This document shows positions 1 to 9,342 of a stretch of DNA of 64,000 bases, one piece after another. The stretch's first letter is position 1. Each line of letters starts with the position of its first letter. Under the pieces are notes generated by a model that saw nothing but the letters and a program-made list of their open reading frames with translations, was not told where the DNA came from and ran no database searches. Source of the DNA: [Leptolyngbya] sp. JSC-1 (GTDB taxonomy: Bacteria > Cyanobacteriota > Cyanobacteriia > Elainellales > Elainellaceae); assembly GCA_000733415.1 (NCBI GenBank), contig KL662191.1, positions 196,918-260,917 on the forward strand, given 5' to 3'. The position numbers were made by a program, and so were the translations under genes.

Positions 1-1706
1 AATGCCCTTCACTTCCCGGTCGATCGCCTCTGCCGTTTCCGGACTCACCATCCGACGCGGATTCATCCCATCAGCACCGAGGAAGTTGTTTGGCTGCCCC
101 TGCTGATAGGCCAGAGGACCCAGCACCTTACTCATGCCGTAGGTCGTTACCATGCGTTCGGCCAAGTCTGTGGCCCGCTGTAGGTCATTTGAGGCACCCG
201 TGGTGATGCTGCCAAACACAATCTCTTCAGCCGAACGCCCGCCCAATAAGGTAGCAATTTGGCCTTGCAGTTCCGCTTCGCTCAACAAAAACCGGTCTTC
301 GGTCGGCAGTTGCAGCGTATAGCCTAGCGCCGCCATACCGCGAGGCACAATCGAAATTTTCTCGACTTTGCTGCCACCAGGCATCAGGGTACCCACCAGC
401 GCATGACCAACTTCGTGATAGGCGACGATTTTCTTTTCTTTATCGTTCAGAACGCGGCTCTTTTTCTCTAAACCGGCCACCACCCGCTCGATTGCCTCAT
501 TGAAATCGGCCTGAGCCACGGTGGTGCGGTTGTTGCGGGCCGCCAGTAGTGCCGCTTCGTTGACCAGGTTGGCCAGATCCGCTCCAGCAAAGCCCGGTGT
601 GCGGGTAGCAATGGCCTTCAGGTCCACATCTTGGCCCAACTTGACGCCTTTGGCATGCACCTCCAGAATCGCCAATCTGCCGCTCAGATCGGGCCGATCG
701 ACCAATACCTGACGGTCAAATCGACCGGGGCGCAGCAGAGCCGGGTCCAGGCTTTCAGGCCGGTTGGTGGCCGCCAGCACAATCACGGTTTGATCGCCCG
801 CGCCAAACCCATCCATTTCGGTGAGGAGCTGGTTCAGGGTTTGTTCCCGCTCGTCGTTGCCGCCATAGAAGCCGCCGGTAGCACGGGATTTACCAATCGC
901 ATCCAGCTCATCAATAAAGATGATGCAGGGAGCCTGCTTCTTGGCCTGCTCAAACAAATCACGCACCCGCGACGAGCCGACGCCCACAAACAGCTCCACA
1001 AATTCCGAACCTGAAATGCTGAAGAAGGGCACTCCAGCTTCGCCCGCTACTGCTCGCGCCAGCAGGGTTTTACCAGTACCCGGCGGACCTATCAGCAGCA
1101 CACCTCTGGGAATTCTGGCTCCAATCTGAGTGAAGCGCTGCGGATTTTTCAAAAAGTCAACGATTTCAACCAGCTCGGTCTTGGCTTCTTCCACGCCAGC
1201 CACATCCGCAAAGGTGACTCGGCCCGAATCGCTTTCAACATAGACCTTGGCCTTACTTTTCCCAATCGATAGAGCACCCTGCGGGCCACCACCCCGATTG
1301 ATGAAAAACTGCCAGATGGCCACAAAAATCAGCGGCGGAATCACCCAGCCCAGAACATTGGTAAACCAGCCGTTTTTGGGAGGTGGAGCCGCGGCAAACT
1401 CGACACCATTTGCTTCGAGCAGCTTGGGCAGCTCCAGGTCAAAAATTGGCGTCGTGGACAGCACCTGTCCAGGTTGATCGGCTTCGCCCTTGAGCTGGTA
1501 GCGAATTTCGTTCTGCCCCACCGAGACTCGCGTCACTTCCTGATCCTGCACCTGATGAATAAACAGACTGTAGGGTACTCGCGGAATTGATGGACCAAAT
1601 AGGTTGGGCAAAAACAAATTAACAAGTAAAAACAGCCCAGAAATCAGCAGCAGAATATTGCCAATCTGCCGCGAACGAGGGGGCTGAGGTTGGTCTTTAA
1701 TTGCCA
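1..1706 (-). CDS. ftsH: ATP-dependent zinc metalloprotease FtsH (C-terminus beyond window)
   Basis: This is a membrane-anchored AAA+ protease that degrades damaged or unassembled membrane proteins; in cyanobacteria FtsH hexamers serve photosystem II repair. I read the reverse strand from ATG at 1706. The N-terminus has a hydrophobic segment (about residues 15-36), a periplasmic/lumenal stretch, and a second hydrophobic segment near residue 120 (WVIPPLIFVAIWQFF). The AAA domain has Walker A GPPGTGKT near residue 205, a Walker B ending FIDELDAIG, and the SRH region RPGRFDRQV. The protease zinc site HEVGH is near residue 432. The frame is open to base 1, giving about 568 codons; FtsH is usually about 610-640 aa, so roughly 50-70 residues lie outside. 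Which of the four cyanobacterial FtsH paralogues it is cannot be decided here. Confidence 0.97.
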
Positions 1707-2031
1707 TAAATCTCAACGCGATTTTCTAAACGTCGTTTGGGCGTAGCGAAGACTAATCGGACACTTCAAGCGTTCTATGAGGGTTCAGTTTCGGGATTTC
1801 AGGTTTGCATCGAACCTACCAACTCAATTTTCAAGACTTGAATATTCCCGCTCTTCACATTGCAATGGCGCAGCGCTCGCCAGTTCCAGTTGGTTAACTT
1901 CTTTGCAAAGCTACACACTAATTTTAAGTTGTTGACTCGCGTCTCAGACTGGACTTCTGGTAGAATTCCGGCGAGATTCTACGCCAGTCGAGATAGGGAT
2001 AGCCGACTAGCAGAGGAGACCTCCTACCTCC
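1707..2031. other. Intergenic region upstream of ftsH
   Basis: These 325 bases lie between the ftsH start and the end of the DUF2949 gene, both on the minus strand. The ftsH promoter should be here, but I see no clear -35/-10 pair. A plus-strand ORF of 73 codons crosses the region; it resembles no family I know and runs into the neighbouring gene. No RNA gene was recognised. Confidence 0.5.
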
Positions 2032-2229
2032 TCACGCCGTCTCCATCCACTCAAACACCTGGTTCAGTTGTTGAAGATTAATCAATCCGTATTGCCACAG
2101 AATGATCGGCAGCCAGTTGGTCTCCGACTCTGGATGGCGTAAAGCTAGGGCAATTGCCGAAGACGGAATCGCCAACTCCTCTTGCAAAAAGGTAATCAAT
2201 CGGGCCTGAGTAGCGGGATTAGAAGTCAT
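2032..2229 (-). CDS. DUF2949 family small cyanobacterial protein
   Basis: This is a 65-residue protein of unknown function. The sequence pattern (TQARLITFLQEELAIPSSAI near the start, then a Trp-rich LPIILWQYGLI segment and a C-terminal QVFEWME) matches my memory of the DUF2949 family, which is small, soluble and essentially restricted to cyanobacteria. Members usually run 60-75 aa, so this copy looks complete. It is transcribed away from scpB and in the same direction as ftsH, 325 bp upstream of it. No catalytic residues can be pointed to. Confidence 0.8.
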   Translation of the reverse strand: MTSNPATQARLITFLQEELAIPSSAIALALRHPESETNWLPIILWQYGLINLQQLNQVFEWMETA

Positions 2230-2270
2230 CGCACAACTCCTATTAACAAATGTAACATTTATGTTAAGTT

Positions 2271-2498
2271 TTATGAAATAAATTCAGAATTATTGAAGCT
2301 AATTATAGCGAGATTTGCTCCAGGTGGAACATGGATCCTGAGAAAGAGTTGAGCAAATTTGGCGGTTGTAATCAGCCGGCTCAAGCCAGCTTTGACCACC
2401 ATTAAACCGGAAATAAATAGGCTGAAGATAAGAAGTAGTCTGGCTGCCATTTTCTCCAACTCAAATGAGAACAATCTGAGAAGCCGCTGGATATTCAT
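2271..2498 (-). CDS. Candidate small membrane protein, unrecognised
   Basis: A 75-codon ORF starts at ATG 2498 in the gap between the DUF2949 gene and scpB. Its middle is hydrophobic (LLLIFSLFISGLMVV), so it would make one membrane segment. The only GGAG-like element is about 20 nt upstream of the ATG, too far for a good ribosome binding site, and no family was recognised. It may be a real small protein or a chance ORF in promoter DNA. Confidence 0.25.
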   Translation of the reverse strand: MNIQRLLRLFSFELEKMAARLLLIFSLFISGLMVVKAGLSRLITTAKFAQLFLRIHVPPGANLAIISFNNSEFIS

Positions 2499-2577
2499 TT
2501 AATTCTGCGGAAACTCCGCTATACTCTACTGTCGTTTCGTTGATCTGGTTTCTTGCCGTTTCGGGCGGACCTCAGCC

Positions 2578-3159
2578 ATGACTAGCCTATCGAGCAAAAT
2601 CGAGGCGATTCTCTACCTCAAAGCCCAGCCCCTGTCGATTGCCAAAATTGCCGAATATGCCGACTGTGAACGAGCTGAGGCAGAAGCAGGACTGCTAGAG
2701 CTAATGTCCGATTATGCCCACCGCGACGGTGCCCTAGAGGTGGTGGAAACTCCGAACGGCTACTGCCTTCAGCTCCGCGAAGCCTTCCATGATTTGATCC
2801 AGCGGCTGATTCCGGTCGATTTGGGAGTGGGTGCCCTGCGGACGCTGGCTGCCATTGCCCTCAAAGGGTCGATTAGCCAAACCAAGTTAGTGGAATTACG
2901 CGGCTCCGGTGCCTATCAGCATGTACAGGAGCTGGTCGGCTTAGGATTTGTCAAGAAACGCAGACAGGCCGATGGCCGCTCCTATTGGCTGCAAGTCACC
3001 GAAAAGTTTTATCAGTATTTCCAGGTTGAACAACTGCCCCAACCCACAGCCACAGCCGCTCCAACCGCTTTTGCCCCTGAGGAATTTCCATCCGAATCAG
3101 AACCAGAATTGGACGCCGAACCCACCGAACTGGCTGAATTAGAGCCGTCTAATTTATGA
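2578..3159 (+). CDS. scpB: Segregation and condensation protein B
   Basis: ScpB binds ScpA and the SMC ATPase to form the bacterial condensin that organises and separates chromosomes. The 193-residue product has the expected two winged-helix domains. The first covers about residues 5-80 (SSKIEAILYLKAQPLSIAKI opening, then a helix with GLLELM). The second covers about 85-155 (ALRTLAAIALKGSISQ, LVELRGSGAYQHVQELVGLG). The tail from about 160 is a Pro/Glu-rich linker of the kind often seen in cyanobacterial ScpB. The ATG start fits the family N-terminus. No scpA or smc is nearby, which is common in cyanobacteria. Confidence 0.92.
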   Translation: MTSLSSKIEAILYLKAQPLSIAKIAEYADCERAEAEAGLLELMSDYAHRDGALEVVETPNGYCLQLREAFHDLIQRLIPVDLGVGALRTLAAIALKGSISQTKLVELRGSGAYQHVQELVGLGFVKKRRQADGRSYWLQVTEKFYQYFQVEQLPQPTATAAPTAFAPEEFPSESEPELDAEPTELAELEPSNL

Positions 3160-3271
3160 GTTTTATCAGTCGTTTGCCGGACTCGCATCAGCTAAATAGT
3201 CACACTGGCAAATATAAGTGTCAGAATAGATAAAAGTAGCTCATGCAAACCTTTAGCTTTTTAAGGTGACT

Positions 3272-3646
3272 ATGGTTTTTAACCCTGACAGTTTTGATTT
3301 CTTCGGTGGTGACACTGAGGAGGGTCAGGCAAATCAATTGCTGAAGTACCTGCAACACCAATCCCCTGAAGTATTGGCACGAGTCGCCAAATCTGTTAGC
3401 CCCGAAATCAAGCAAATTATCTCGCAGAACGTACAGGGTTTGGTCGGTGTACTGCCGTCGGAAGCCTTCAACGTGCAAATTACGACGGACCGAGAAAATT
3501 TAGCTGGGCTGTTGGCCTCTGCCATGATGACTGGCTATTTTCTCAGTCGGATGGAGCAGCGGATGGAGCTAGAAGCAACGATTAAAGGCTCGGTTTCCTT
3601 CAGTGCAGACTTTGGCGAAGGCGAAACCGTGTCACCTGAGAACTGA
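3272..3646 (+). CDS. DUF760 family protein
   Basis: This is a 124-residue acidic protein of unknown function, similar to DUF760 proteins of cyanobacteria and chloroplasts. Recognisable segments are LLKYLQHQSPEVLARVAKS, then PEIKQIISQNVQGLVGVLP, and a C-terminal hydrophobic LAGLLASAMMTGYFL followed by LSRMEQRMELE. I chose ATG 3272, which has AAGG about 6 nt upstream; an in-frame GTG at 3266 is the alternative. It ends 23 bp before the convergent htrA gene. The family is suspected to work near the photosynthetic apparatus, but nothing in the sequence shows that. Confidence 0.82.
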   Translation: MVFNPDSFDFFGGDTEEGQANQLLKYLQHQSPEVLARVAKSVSPEIKQIISQNVQGLVGVLPSEAFNVQITTDRENLAGLLASAMMTGYFLSRMEQRMELEATIKGSVSFSADFGEGETVSPEN

Positions 3647-3668
3647 CGCTTGCAAACTTCTCTACAAC

Positions 3669-4898
3669 TTACCTAATTCTCTCCGCTGGAAAGGCAATCG
3701 GTCGGAGTTGCACTGTCTTGACTTCATCCTGACGGCGAATTTCGATTGAGAGTGGATCACCCACCTTCACTAGCTCGATTTGCTGCTGCACTTCGGATGC
3801 AGTGGCGACGGATGTGCCGTTGATCTTGACAATAATATCTCCGGGCTTCAGGCCGGCAGCGGCGGCAGGCGCATCCTCCATCACTTGAATGATTAGAACG
3901 CCCCGGTCGCTGGTCAGCTTTAATCCCGTATCTGGATCGCTATTGATCCGCTCTTTTAGGGCTGGCGTTAGGTCCACCATCTGCACACCCAGATAGGGAT
4001 GCTCGGCCTTGCCCTTCTCAAACAACTGCTGGGCAATTTTCCAGCCGGTCTCAATTGGAATGGCGAATCCCAAGCCTTGGGCGTTGGCTCGAATCGCCGT
4101 ATTGATGCCAATCACTTCCCCCCGGTCGTTCAGCAGCGGCCCGCCAGAGTTGCCTGGGTTAATCGCCGCATCGGTTTGAATAAACTGCACCCGGCGATCG
4201 GGAATGCCCACCTGGGAACTGGATCGGTCAATGGCGCTGATAATTCCAGCAGTCACAGTATTGTCGAGACCGAGCGGATTACCAATCGCAATCGCCCACT
4301 GTCCGGGCACCAGATTTTTGGAGCTGCCCAGCGTCACCGTGGGTAAATCCGCCGCCTCAATCTTAATCGCCGCCACATCCGTAACCCGGTCGATGCCAAC
4401 CACCCGGCCATCCAAACTCCGCCCATCCTTGAGCGTCACCTTCACCGTATCGGCCCCCTCCACCACGTGGGCATTGGTGATCACATGACCATCCCGACTG
4501 ACAATGAAGCCAGAGCCGGTGCCCTGCTCCACCCGGTCCTCCGGCAATGGCAGTTCCTCTTCGCCAAAGAAACGGCGGAACAGGGGATTGTTCAGCGAAT
4601 CCAGCGAGCGGGAAACCTTACGCGAGGCATCGATCCGCACCACCGCTGGACCCACCTTTTCCACCGCGGCGGCAATAAAATTTTGGTTCACAGGTTCAGT
4701 CCGTCGCTCCACCATCGGCGGCTGGCTGGCCTGATAGATCACGGGAGCCGGAGACTCAGCCGTATCCGAATTGGCTGGGGAATTAGACTGGGTTTGGGCC
4801 AAGTAGCGGCTGCCTGCCCACCCTGCCCCGCCGCCAATCACTAACAGCGTTGCGTAGAGAACAATCTGTCTACTTGAGACCATAGTTCCTTGTTTCAT
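3669..4898 (-). CDS. htrA: HtrA/Deg-family serine protease
   Basis: This is a periplasmic or membrane-anchored trypsin-like protease of protein quality control (HhoA/HhoB/HtrA group of cyanobacteria). An N-terminal anchor (IVLYATLLVIGGGAGWAG) is followed by a Ser/Pro linker. Counting from an in-frame TTG at 4916, the catalytic triad is His150 in TNAHVVEG, Asp180 in VTDVAAIK and Ser257 in PGNSGGPLL. A single PDZ domain follows (YLGVQMVDLTPAL through LKPGDIIVKINGT). ATG starts lie at 4898 and 4883; I chose 4898, with 4883 (preceded closely by AAGGA) as alternative. The length is normal for the family. It is convergent with the DUF760 gene. Which paralogue it is was not resolved. Confidence 0.93.
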   Translation of the reverse strand: MKQGTMVSSRQIVLYATLLVIGGGAGWAGSRYLAQTQSNSPANSDTAESPAPVIYQASQPPMVERRTEPVNQNFIAAAVEKVGPAVVRIDASRKVSRSLDSLNNPLFRRFFGEEELPLPEDRVEQGTGSGFIVSRDGHVITNAHVVEGADTVKVTLKDGRSLDGRVVGIDRVTDVAAIKIEAADLPTVTLGSSKNLVPGQWAIAIGNPLGLDNTVTAGIISAIDRSSSQVGIPDRRVQFIQTDAAINPGNSGGPLLNDRGEVIGINTAIRANAQGLGFAIPIETGWKIAQQLFEKGKAEHPYLGVQMVDLTPALKERINSDPDTGLKLTSDRGVLIIQVMEDAPAAAAGLKPGDIIVKINGTSVATASEVQQQIELVKVGDPLSIEIRRQDEVKTVQLRPIAFPAERIR

Positions 4899-5333
4899 AA
4901 CGGTAAATCGATCCAAAAGCCACGCTTGAAGAAGTTTATGTATGATTTGTCTCTAGGTAGGAGGCTAAGGCTTGGGAACCCATTGCTCTGATTAAGGAGG
5001 CTGTTCTAGCCGCTACTGCCTAGCCAAAGGAGCAGGGAAAGATGGTGCCCTAACTCAAATGCAAGCCAATCTGGCAAAACCAATCCCGCGATAATTGTAA
5101 GAGCATAATGGTAAGAGCAATTAGTTAAATCGATTTTTATTGTTCTATCGCTTCAATCACTTCATGGACTGCAACAAACTCAGAAATCATCACGTCGGTC
5201 GCGTTAGCGGTGCGGAGCACTTAGGCAGCGGATACCAGCAGCGCCCTCGGCAGGATTGGCAAGCTGGCTATTGTTTGAGGCTATTGTTTGAGGCTAGGTT
5301 CTGAGGCCAGGTTCTGAGGAGTAGGCTGACACC
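4899..5333. other. Intergenic region between divergent htrA and LysM/M23 gene
   Basis: These 435 bases separate two divergent envelope genes and should carry both promoters; I cannot place them with confidence. The right end holds the imperfect 13-bp tandem repeat described separately. No RNA gene or ORF with family resemblance was seen. Confidence 0.5.
5266..5317. repeat. Imperfect 13-bp tandem repeat, four copies
   Basis: Units read GGCTATTGTTTGA twice, then GGCTAGGTTCTGA and GGCCAGGTTCTGA, ending 16 bp before the start codon of the LysM/M23 gene. The array therefore lies in the likely 5' untranslated region. The copies show stepwise divergence in the second half of the unit. Confidence 0.85.
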
Positions 5334-6221
5334 ATGATTTCTCTGTATAGCTCTAGTGTAGCGGGATTGATCGTGCTAGGAGGACTCCTGTCCCTAGCCG
5401 TCACTCCTCCGGTTTTGTCCCAGCCCAAGCAGCAATCGGCCTGCCCCGAACCCGCCCTGTCGCGCCTATCGCGTCATCGAGTTGCCGCTGGTGAAACGCT
5501 AGAGAGCATCGCCCAGCAGTATAATCTGCTGCCTACAACCCTGATGGGGTTCAATCCCATCCTGCGGCAGGGTTCCGCTCCCGTGGGCACCGAACTGGTG
5601 ATTCCGCCCTACAACGGCATCCGGGTGACTGTGTCGTCAGGTAGTTCCTGGCGCGATATCGCCAAACAGTACGGCGTGCGGGCCGATGTGCTCTATGAAG
5701 TCAATGGTTGTCAGGATGCGCCATCGGTTGTATTTGTGCCGGGGGTCAACTGGTCGCCGGTGCCAACTCCAACCGCCACGGTGCCCTCCAGCCCCATCGA
5801 GCGCTATCCGCTGCCAGAAGTTGCTTCGATTTTGCGGGCCTATGGTTGGCAGATCGGTCCCACGGGTTCACTCGTTTTCCATAGCGGTGTCAGTTTGGCT
5901 GCCGACGCCGGCACGCCCGTGTTTGCGGTAGGTTCTGGTACGGTCGCCTTTGCGGGAGAGCAGGGTGGTACCGGCAATTTGGTGGTGATCAATCACGCCC
6001 AGGGGTTGCAGACCCGCTATGCTCGGCTGGATTCCCTCAGTGTTAATGTAGGGCAGCAGGTGCAGGCCGGCACCCAAATCGGCACTGTTGCTTCCAATCT
6101 CAATTCAAGCGAACCCTACCTCCAGTTTGAGGTGCGCTCCAACTCTCGCCTCGGCTGGGTTGCCCAAGATCCGGGAGCCTATATCCAGGAACTGAGGGTG
6201 GGCCGCTCGATTAGGCGGTGA
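5334..6221 (+). CDS. LysM + degenerate M23 (LytM) domain protein
   Basis: This is a secreted peptidoglycan-associated protein of 295 aa. A signal peptide or anchor covers residues 1-30. Two LysM modules follow, at about 48-92 (HRVAAGETLESIA) and about 97-138 (VTVSSGSSWRDIAKQYGV). A M23/LytM domain covers about 160-288. The M23 fold is clear (FHSGVSLAADAGTPVFAVGSG; YLQFEVR), but the metal and catalytic positions are changed. His183 is kept, the next ligand Asp is Ser187, the HxH first His is Arg231 (YARL for YAHL) and the second is Gln264 (LQFEVR for LHFEVR). By analogy with EnvC/NlpD it is probably a binding or amidase-activating protein rather than a peptidase. It is divergent from htrA. Confidence 0.9.
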   Translation: MISLYSSSVAGLIVLGGLLSLAVTPPVLSQPKQQSACPEPALSRLSRHRVAAGETLESIAQQYNLLPTTLMGFNPILRQGSAPVGTELVIPPYNGIRVTVSSGSSWRDIAKQYGVRADVLYEVNGCQDAPSVVFVPGVNWSPVPTPTATVPSSPIERYPLPEVASILRAYGWQIGPTGSLVFHSGVSLAADAGTPVFAVGSGTVAFAGEQGGTGNLVVINHAQGLQTRYARLDSLSVNVGQQVQAGTQIGTVASNLNSSEPYLQFEVRSNSRLGWVAQDPGAYIQELRVGRSIRR

Positions 6222-6391
6222 AGAGGGTGCTAAAGACTCAGTCAAGGCGGCAATGGCAGCCAGCGCCAATTCCTTCTACCTCAGGGGAGTCTTTTTGCCG
6301 CTCAGGTTTTGCTAGCTTAGAGGATAGCTGATTTTTCTGGCCGTAGGTCAGTACCGGGAAGGCTCCTTCCCCAATTCTTTGGAGTAAAGTT

Positions 6392-7285
6392 GTGCAATTA
6401 GAGCAGCAAGTCATTTTGATTACAGGCGCATCGACGGGAATTGGTGCCGCTCTGGCGGTTCTGTTGGCGTCGCGATATCCGGGAATTCGGCTGGGATTAG
6501 CCGCCCGCAGCCTGGAGCGATTGGAGACGGTAGCGGCCACCTGTCGCCAAGCCGGAGCCGAGGTTTGTGTCGTGCCGACCGACATGGCTCAACCGGAGCA
6601 GGTAAAAGCGCTCGCTGCTAAGGTACTCCAACAATTTGGCCGCGTTGATGCCTTGGTGAGTAACGCTGGCTATGGCCAAATGGGACCCATTGAACTCGTC
6701 CCGACCGAAGCGGTCGAGCAGCAGTTTAAGGTGAATCTACTCGGCGCAATTACGCTGATCCAGGCAGTGATTCCGGTGATGCGCGCCCAAAGAGGTGGCC
6801 GAATTATTACCGTCAGTTCCCTGGGTGGACGGGTTGCCTTTCCCCTGGGTGGTCTCTACAGCGCTTCCAAATTTGCCCTAGAAGGACTCAGTGATGCCCT
6901 GCGCATGGAGTTGGAGCCATTCAACATCAAGGTGAGCGTGATCGAACCGGGTCCGGTCGCAACCGATTTTTTTGAAGCAGCCAATCAGCAGCTCGAAAAA
7001 TCAATCGCCAATTTAGCCGAAACTCCCTACGGAGCGGCAGTACAAAACCTAGACTCGCTGAATCAACGCCTGACTCGCCAAGCCTGGAGTCCGGAACAGG
7101 TAGCAGATGTAATTATCAAAGCATTGCAGGCAAACTATCCCAAACCGCGCTACATTGCCGCAACCGGAGGCAGTATTCTACTCTGGCTGATGACTAAGGT
7201 CCTGCCTACTAAAGCGGTGGACATTTTCTGGCAGCGCTTTTACGGCGTTCACTTGATTAAGCAGCAGTGGCAGCAGCGGGCTTAG
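6392..7285 (+). CDS. Short-chain dehydrogenase/reductase (classical SDR)
   Basis: This is an NAD(P)-dependent oxidoreductase of 297 aa; the substrate is unknown. The cofactor motif is TGASTGIG near the N-terminus, the structural motif NAGYG follows, and the catalytic Tyr-Lys pair lies in YSASKFALEGL with Ser in TVSSLGG. The C-terminus has an extra 40 residues with a hydrophobic patch (GGSILLWLMTKVLP), seen in SDRs that sit at membranes. The start is GTG at 6392 with GGAG seven bases upstream. Its last four bases overlap the convergent end of phaB, a second SDR, but the two proteins are not close paralogues. Confidence 0.9.
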   Translation: MQLEQQVILITGASTGIGAALAVLLASRYPGIRLGLAARSLERLETVAATCRQAGAEVCVVPTDMAQPEQVKALAAKVLQQFGRVDALVSNAGYGQMGPIELVPTEAVEQQFKVNLLGAITLIQAVIPVMRAQRGGRIITVSSLGGRVAFPLGGLYSASKFALEGLSDALRMELEPFNIKVSVIEPGPVATDFFEAANQQLEKSIANLAETPYGAAVQNLDSLNQRLTRQAWSPEQVADVIIKALQANYPKPRYIAATGGSILLWLMTKVLPTKAVDIFWQRFYGVHLIKQQWQQRA

Positions 7286-8004
7286 GTGTTATGCCCACCA
7301 TTGACTTGCAGAACGGTGCCGGTAACAAAGCTGCTAGCAATTGGGGATAGTAGAAAAGCAACAGCCCAGGCAATTTCTTCCGGTTGACCGAAGCGACGAA
7401 ACGGAATCTCTGCCGTAATTTTTTCCTTGACTTTCTCAGGAATAGTACTCGTCATTTCGGTTTCAATAAAACCTGGTGCTACTGCATTGGCACGCACTCC
7501 ATAGCGGGCAGCCTCTAGAGCAAGCGCTTTTGTCAATCCAATTACCCCTGCTTTGGAGGCAGCGTAGTTGATTTGACCAATGTTGCCGCGCTCACCTGAG
7601 ATAGAGCTAATACAAACAACTGAGCCTGCTTGCCGCTCATACATGCCTGGAATTACAGGTTTCAAGGTATTGTAGACACCCTTTAGGTTCGTTTCGATCA
7701 CGGCATCCCAATCTTCAATCGTCAATTTTGGGAAAAAGTTGTCACGGGTGATGCCAGCATTGGCGACCACACCATAGATCGAACCTAGCTTTTGCCCCAC
7801 CGTTTCGGCCACCCGTGCCATTGCAGTGGGATCAGTGACATCCGCTTGCAATGCCAAACTATCGTCTTCAATCGGAGGTTGACTGCGACAGGTGTAAGCA
7901 ACTTGAGCACCTAAGTCTTTGAGCAGTTTGGTAATCGCTGCTCCAATTCCTCGATTGCCACCTGTAACCAAAATAACTTTGTTCTCTAATCCGAGGGTTT
8001 TCAT
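7282..8004 (-). CDS. phaB: Acetoacetyl-CoA reductase PhaB
   Basis: PhaB reduces acetoacetyl-CoA to (R)-3-hydroxybutyryl-CoA with NADPH, the second step of PHB synthesis. The protein (240 aa from ATG 8004) is a classical SDR: VTGGNRGIGAA for the nucleotide, SSISGERGNIGQINYAASK with catalytic Ser, Tyr and Lys, and APGFIETEMT. The GERGNIGQxNY stretch is typical of PhaB/FabG-type reductases. I chose ATG 8004 because AGGA stands five bases upstream; a longer reading to 8031 adds nine unconserved residues. It lies 37 bp downstream of phaA on the same strand, the usual phaAB order. FabG is the alternative on sequence alone; the context decides for phaB. Confidence 0.92.
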   Translation of the reverse strand: MKTLGLENKVILVTGGNRGIGAAITKLLKDLGAQVAYTCRSQPPIEDDSLALQADVTDPTAMARVAETVGQKLGSIYGVVANAGITRDNFFPKLTIEDWDAVIETNLKGVYNTLKPVIPGMYERQAGSVVCISSISGERGNIGQINYAASKAGVIGLTKALALEAARYGVRANAVAPGFIETEMTSTIPEKVKEKITAEIPFRRFGQPEEIAWAVAFLLSPIASSFVTGTVLQVNGGHNT

Positions 8005-8041
8005 TGGTTCCTGCTGAGTTCGTTTCTTCAAGGAAAGCTAC

Positions 8042-9238
8042 TTACGCCAATCGCTCGATTGCAATTGCAGTTCCACCGCCACTGCCATGACACACGGCAG
8101 CCAATCCAAGCTGCTTGTCTTCTCCCTGGAGGGCATTGACCAGCGTGACCAAAATACGTGCTCCAGACGCTCCAATCGGGTGCCCCAAGGCAATTGCTCC
8201 GCCATAGATATTTAACTTGCTATAGGGCACTCCCAAAACTCGGTTGAACAGAACATTGCTGAGGGCAAATGCTTCGTTGTTCTCAAACAGGTCAAAGTCA
8301 GCGACTCGCATATTCAGTTTGTCCAACAATTTTTTCACGGCATGAATGGGAACCTCTGGGTATCGCCAGTTTTCTCCACCCGCCCAAGATCCTTTGATAA
8401 TCCGAGCGATCGGCTTCAAGCCATGTTTTTCCACCGCCTTTGCACTCGCCAAGACAAGAGCAGCTGCACCATCCGAGATCTGGCTACTGTTACCAGCCGT
8501 AAACACTCCATCTGATTTGAATACTGGTTTGAGTTCAGCCAACTTCTCTCGCGTAGTATCAGGACGAATTCCTTCATCTTTCTCTACAAGCTGCACCCCT
8601 TTTTTCGTTTCAATCTCAATTGGCGCAATCTCTCTGGCAAGTAAACGTTGCTGAGTAGCTAGAGTAGCTCGCTCTTGAGAATACAGGGCAACCTCATCCA
8701 ATTCATCTCGGCTTACCCCATAGGCGGCTGCCAATCGCTCAGCTTGATCGCCCATCTTTTCGGACGTGATTGGATCGGAAAGTCCGTCACAGACCAGCAG
8801 ATCGATGAGCGGTTCAGACGGATTCATCAACAGTTTACAGCCCCATCGGACGCGGTGCGATAGCATTAACCCGGTTTGGGACATGGATTCTACACCGCCT
8901 GCTAGAACGATGTCGGCTTCTCCCGCTGCGATTGCCGTTGCCGCGCTCATCACACTCATCATGCCAGACGAACATACCATATCCACAGCGTATCCATTTG
9001 CAGTTTCAGGAAGCCCAGCCTTAAATGCGGCCTGACGGGGCAGTAATTGCCCATGGCCAGATCGAAGCACATTACCAAAAACATACAGATCGACAGATTC
9101 ACCAGATAGCCCTGCCTTTTCTAAAGCAGCGCGCATGGATGTTGCGCCTAAATCGACCGGGGAGAGATCCGCTAAAAGCCCTCCAAATCGACCAATGGGT
9201 GTGCGTGCTGCTGAGACAATATAAGCTTGTTGCATCAT
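8042..9238 (-). CDS. phaA: Acetyl-CoA acetyltransferase PhaA (beta-ketothiolase)
   Basis: PhaA condenses two acetyl-CoA into acetoacetyl-CoA and feeds PHB synthesis. The 398-residue thiolase has the acylated Cys in DMVCSSGMMSV, the His in GHPIGASGAR and the second active-site Cys in AVCHGSGGG near the C-terminus. The start is ATG 9238, directly followed by another ATG, with AAGGAG five bases upstream; 21 more in-frame codons upstream look non-coding. It is the first gene of a phaA-phaB operon. The long leader (9239-9618) holds a hairpin and a patatin-gene remnant. Confidence 0.95.
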   Translation of the reverse strand: MMQQAYIVSAARTPIGRFGGLLADLSPVDLGATSMRAALEKAGLSGESVDLYVFGNVLRSGHGQLLPRQAAFKAGLPETANGYAVDMVCSSGMMSVMSAATAIAAGEADIVLAGGVESMSQTGLMLSHRVRWGCKLLMNPSEPLIDLLVCDGLSDPITSEKMGDQAERLAAAYGVSRDELDEVALYSQERATLATQQRLLAREIAPIEIETKKGVQLVEKDEGIRPDTTREKLAELKPVFKSDGVFTAGNSSQISDGAAALVLASAKAVEKHGLKPIARIIKGSWAGGENWRYPEVPIHAVKKLLDKLNMRVADFDLFENNEAFALSNVLFNRVLGVPYSKLNIYGGAIALGHPIGASGARILVTLVNALQGEDKQLGLAAVCHGSGGGTAIAIERLA

Positions 9239-9342
9239 TTCACTCCTTATGAGGTCCCGATCAATTGATAAAGTTAACTCGTACAAATTCTCATCCTGCA
9301 ACGCTTCGCACTGTAACTAGCTAAAGAATCTCACAGCAATTA

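Noticed and set aside
1860..2081. 73-codon ORF upstream of ftsH
   Set aside because: Low-complexity Ser/Thr-rich translation overlapping the DUF2949 gene; no supporting signal.
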